From positions 7,006,001 to 7,070,000 of the forward strand of contig OZ020311.1 of the NCBI GenBank assembly GCA_963971305.1: a DNA stretch of 64,000 nt, written 5' to 3'. Source of the DNA: Arcuatula senhousia (taxonomy: Eukaryota > Mollusca > Bivalvia > Mytilida > Mytilidae). Shown piece by piece: positions 61,001-64,000 of this stretch. Positions within the stretch are counted from its first letter, which is position 1; the number at the start of each line of letters is the position of its first letter. Position numbers and translations under genes: made by a program. The notes under the pieces were generated by a model. It was not told the origin of the DNA, did not search any database, and was given only the letters and a program-made list of their open reading frames with translations.

Positions 61001-62179
61001 TGTACTACATGTTAGGGGTCAATAATATTTCACTACTCGATGAGTCTTGGTAACATGGCACCACCCACCAGAAATAAGGTCACAGTGACCTATATTTTAC
61101 ACATGAACACTTTTAATTAATTTCTTGGTAAAGGTCCATATCCCAGTAAATACACATTGAGGGTCAATGATATTTCAAGAACGGGAGGGCCATCTTGTGG
61201 CTCATAGACACATTATCTAGTTTCTTCTGTAGATCAAATATATCAATAGAGTATGAAACCTCACCATCAGCATCTGCTTTCCAATGGTTGACAAAGGAGC
61301 AGACGGCAGGAAGGCGGCAGCCATATTTATTCAGTCAATGCCAGGTAAGTAAATACCATGGTTGTTGTTGTATCAAGCTGGGCTCAGCATAGCTTCTGTA
61401 GACCAAACTTACTATAGATTATAAACTTTCACCCTCAGCTTTCCAATGGTTGATGATAAGTCATTACAACCATATTTGTAAATTCTGAACTGATTGTGTA
61501 TTAGTTTTATCCGGTGGGCATACTGATGAGCATCTTACTAAAGCTATAGAATTCTTGTTTATGCCTTAATAACCATGATTACCAAATATATAGATACGAT
61601 ATTTGCAACTGAAAATAACAGACACCATGCAAGCTTCCTATAATTTGGAGGCTTCTTGGTCTTGAATAAATTATCTTATGTTTGAAAGCCAAACCCACTA
61701 TTTTTAATGTGACATACCTGTATTTTTAGACTCATAATTCATGTTGATAATACATTAAAATTTCTCTAAATTTTGATATTTCTTTTTGTACAATTTGATT
61801 ATTATATTAAATTGATAATAAATCAACTATTCCTCTAAAACATAATTAATATCATAGACCTGTATATTTATATACAGGTCTATGTTAATATTGATCATGT
61901 ACCCCCTTAATAAGCAATTTTAAATCCAAATCACAAGTAAAGGTGACTAATTGAATAATTAAAGACACGATGAGTCATATTATGTACATTATGTCTTAAA
62001 CAAGTTTTTGCATTTGTAGAACTTATGCATGCATCTTCGTTTCCTGTTTTATCAATGCTATAAATAGTATTTGTTTTACAGGCAATCCACTGCAGGTCGT
62101 TTGTCCCATGTCAAGATACACCTTCTGTCAAATTTCCATACACAGCAAAAGTAAGTAACACGGTGGTACTCAATCAATC

Positions 62180-62231
<52 letters not shown>

Positions 62232-64000
62232 CCAACCAACCAACCAACCAACCAAATATATGTAAGTATTTCTATATCCCACCTACAAAGGTAGAAGGGC
62301 TATGTCTGTCAATCTGTCCCTTATCAGGTTTTAGATGATTTTTAATGTTGTGAGGTGGCACATTTTGTTGGTTTTTTTTTCATTTATCAAAATAAAACAG
62401 CATATCTTTATTTAACAAACATCAATGCTTTTCTGGGTTGAGAATTAAATCCTATATCCTTGACTTTGAAAAGAAGATGTAAAAAGTTAAGATGAATGAC
62501 TCAAAATAATATGAAAAAGAATTATCAAAAGAATAGTGCTTTTCTTGCTGTCCTTCATCTTGAAGTCACAGTAAGTCCACTGACTCACAGCAAATTGAAG
62601 CACCTCACTGCATGTTCAGAAAGTTAAAACTGAATCAAAAATATTTTGTAACAATTTATGATTAAGAAAGAAAACCAAAAGAAATTCATACATTTGTTCA
62701 CAGTTATTATAATCCAGCATCTTATGAATATGTTAAATGGATATTTTTCAGTATTTATTTTGGTAATTTCTGCAAATATGAGAATATATAATATCAGTGA
62801 AAGTAAAATGCTATTTAGTATGATTTTACTGAAGGCTATTACAATATTGTTACATGATTTCACATAAACTTGTTCCACATCTCATCATTATCTATCAACT
62901 TTGTGTCCTTACTGAGAGTTTTGAAAATGAATGTTTTAGATAACAGCTTCAAAGGATGTGACAATTTTGATGAGCGCTATCAGCCTCGGGTCGGATCCTC
63001 ACAAGACAGACGGAAGTAGAATAGTCTACTCATTTGAACAGAAGGTGCCTATTCCAGCTTATCTGATTGCTATTGTAGGAGGTGACATTGAGAGCAGGTA
63101 CATGTTTATAATAATTATACCTTAAACAGTTTAACCATAGCATTTAACCCTTCAAGAAGTTTATAGTTGTGAATATTTGTTGAAATCATATTGCTAACAA
63201 ACATAGATTTCACAAACTATTTCTATCATGATATAAATGGAAAACCATGCTTTTAAGTAATCAAAGATAACTAATTATGACTCTAGCCTTTTAAGTGGAT
63301 GGTAGGTAGATGTTGGTTCATGCAGCTGTCCTTCACATATTTATTCTGCTAACCTCCTCAACTACTAATCAGCATAACTAAAGAAATTCAGTATGCAGTA
63401 AGTGCATTAGATCTGTTCCAGAATTAAATGTGATGTGGGGAGGGGGGAGGCACTCCTTTTACATATATGGTGGGTGATGGGTGTTTAAGAAATATTTTGT
63501 TAGGAATTGATAGTGAAAAATCAGTTTAATACATTATAGGTACTTCTTTTCACAGATTTTGCATTCAGGCATCTTTTGCGAAATTTAATACCTTGAAAAT
63601 AAAAGGAATTATGTAAGAATTTTGTAAAATCATAGAATCTGGAAATAAGTCCCCACAAAAATAATGACATTCGCAGTATTATTTCATGGGTATGGGCGAA
63701 ATAAGAATGTGCTTCTTGACTCTTATCCCATAAATGTAGTTATCCATATCACCAGGAAATTTTGATCTGCAAAATTTTGAGAGGGTTATGTACCTTTGAA
63801 CTTAAAATTTTTATGGGGAAAGGGGGGAAACATTTGCAGGTGAAAAACAAACTTTACTTGAGTCTACTTTTTAATGGTTCCAAATTTATAATTACAATGA
63901 TCATGATAATATAATATTGGTTGACTGCATATAACATGTAAACAGTTTAATGAACATGTTTGTTTTTCAGAGATATAGGGCCTCGATCAAAAGTGTGGTC
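58091..64000 (+). CDS. LTA4H: Leukotriene A4 hydrolase / M1 aminopeptidase, 5' part
   Basis: Exons 58091-58258, 58622-58761, 61233-61344, 62082-62150, 62940-63097 and 63971 to beyond the window join in frame. The translation follows the N-terminal domain of LTA4[56 protein letters not shown] and [18 protein letters not shown]. The FSQCQAIH segment holds the glutamine that in the family helps bind substrate. The zinc site HEXXH and GXMEN motifs lie past the window edge. The enzyme converts leukotriene A4 to B4 in vertebrates and trims peptides as an aminopeptidase; which activity dominates in a mollusc is not shown. ATG 58091 sits one base past an acceptor, so translation may begin here or in an upstream exon. 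Confidence 0.93.
59185..61193 (+). mobile_element. Hairpin/tandem-repeat element, family 5 (TATGGCCCC), interrupted
   Basis: It lies in an LTA4H intron. It starts TATGGCCCCACCACGTATGT with a weak hairpin, then CCGTCTGTCCGTCCGTACGT. Units of about 145-150 bp with GTTCTTGGTTAAGGTCCATA and AGGTCACTGTGACCTATATT follow. It ends near GGGAGGGCCAT, the inverse of the start. A TIR element (59902-61002) interrupts it. Confidence 0.75.
59902..61002. mobile_element. 1.1-kb TIR element nested in family 5
   Basis: CAGTGTTCTCCCCAG and CTGGGGAGAACACTG are exact inverted ends. The 5-bp repeat TACTA flanks it. Near the right end ATAGCACCGCGG occurs four times (60894-60968) and a related GATAGCACTGTGG lies at the left end. 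Subterminal repeats of this sort often bind a transposase. The interior is non-coding. Confidence 0.8.
61853..61884. repeat. 15-bp-arm hairpin in LTA4H intron
   Basis: CATAGACCTGTATAT, TT, then its exact inverse. Confidence 0.9.
62171..62255 (+). repeat. (AATC)n then (AACC)n microsatellite
   Basis: A run of CAAT tetranucleotides passes into CAAC tetranucleotides just after LTA4H exon 62082-62150. Confidence 0.95.
63411..63505. mobile_element. Partial MITE of the GCTGTTCCAGAATTAA family, copy 3
   Basis: TCTGTTCCAGAATTAAATGT, a poly-G tract and GGTGGGTGATGGGTGTTTAA match 18167-18353; the right terminus is missing. Confidence 0.7.

Noticed and set aside
62171..62255. Tetranucleotide run as a functional signal in LTA4H
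   Set aside because: It is an ordinary microsatellite 20 bp past a good donor; no reason to assign a role.

Overview
This is a eukaryotic, AT-rich, intron-rich window that looks like a bivalve mollusc genome, most probably a mytilid mussel. The evidence is animal-type genes with long introns, several bivalve-style repeat families, hammerhead-ribozyme repeats and a retroelement-littered intergenic background. The species call is inference. No prokaryotic operon, CRISPR array or provirus is visible.

Three protein-coding genes are recognisable. (1) VPS16, plus strand, 6124-25700: 21 coding exons with canonical GT-AG introns, complete except for the first roughly 19 codons. It encodes the HOPS/CORVET tethering-complex subunit. 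(2) A cytosolic HSC70/HSP70, minus strand, 38647-33959: six coding exons, a likely non-coding 5' exon and heat-shock promoter near 42750-42880, and two U14 (SNORD14-type) C/D snoRNA copies inside one intron. (3) The 5' part of a leukotriene A4 hydrolase / M1 aminopeptidase gene, plus strand, from about 58090 to the window edge, possibly with an upstream exon at 56292-56368 that adds a hydrophobic N-terminus.

The rest is mobile and repetitive DNA. The left edge (1-870) is the 3' end of a LINE. The segment 1400-5970 holds degenerate tandem repeats and five copies of a GGAAC-rich hairpin. The segments 25755-33001, 38771-41617 and 59185-61193, several VPS16 introns and one HSC70 intron hold elements that share one plan: a terminal hairpin or C-rich inverted repeat, a GC-rich simple-sequence patch, then 150-190-bp AT-rich tandem units. 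The segment 41640-57480 holds fold-back elements, a Penelope-like reverse transcriptase remnant (48875-49797), a second LINE remnant, a dimeric hammerhead-ribozyme repeat (52997-53555), miniature inverted-repeat elements and a tRNA-derived SINE.

The most striking local structure is inside VPS16. One coding exon with its own 3' splice site has been amplified into 14 tandem copies (13452-14697), of which only the last keeps a matching 5' splice site. Two other exons of the same gene show tandem duplications that include splice sites (12043-12156 and 17713-18038). The other main candidate for a little-described system is the superfamily of hairpin-capped tandem-repeat elements; two of its members sit as nested insertions inside other repeats, which supports mobility and fixes their ends.
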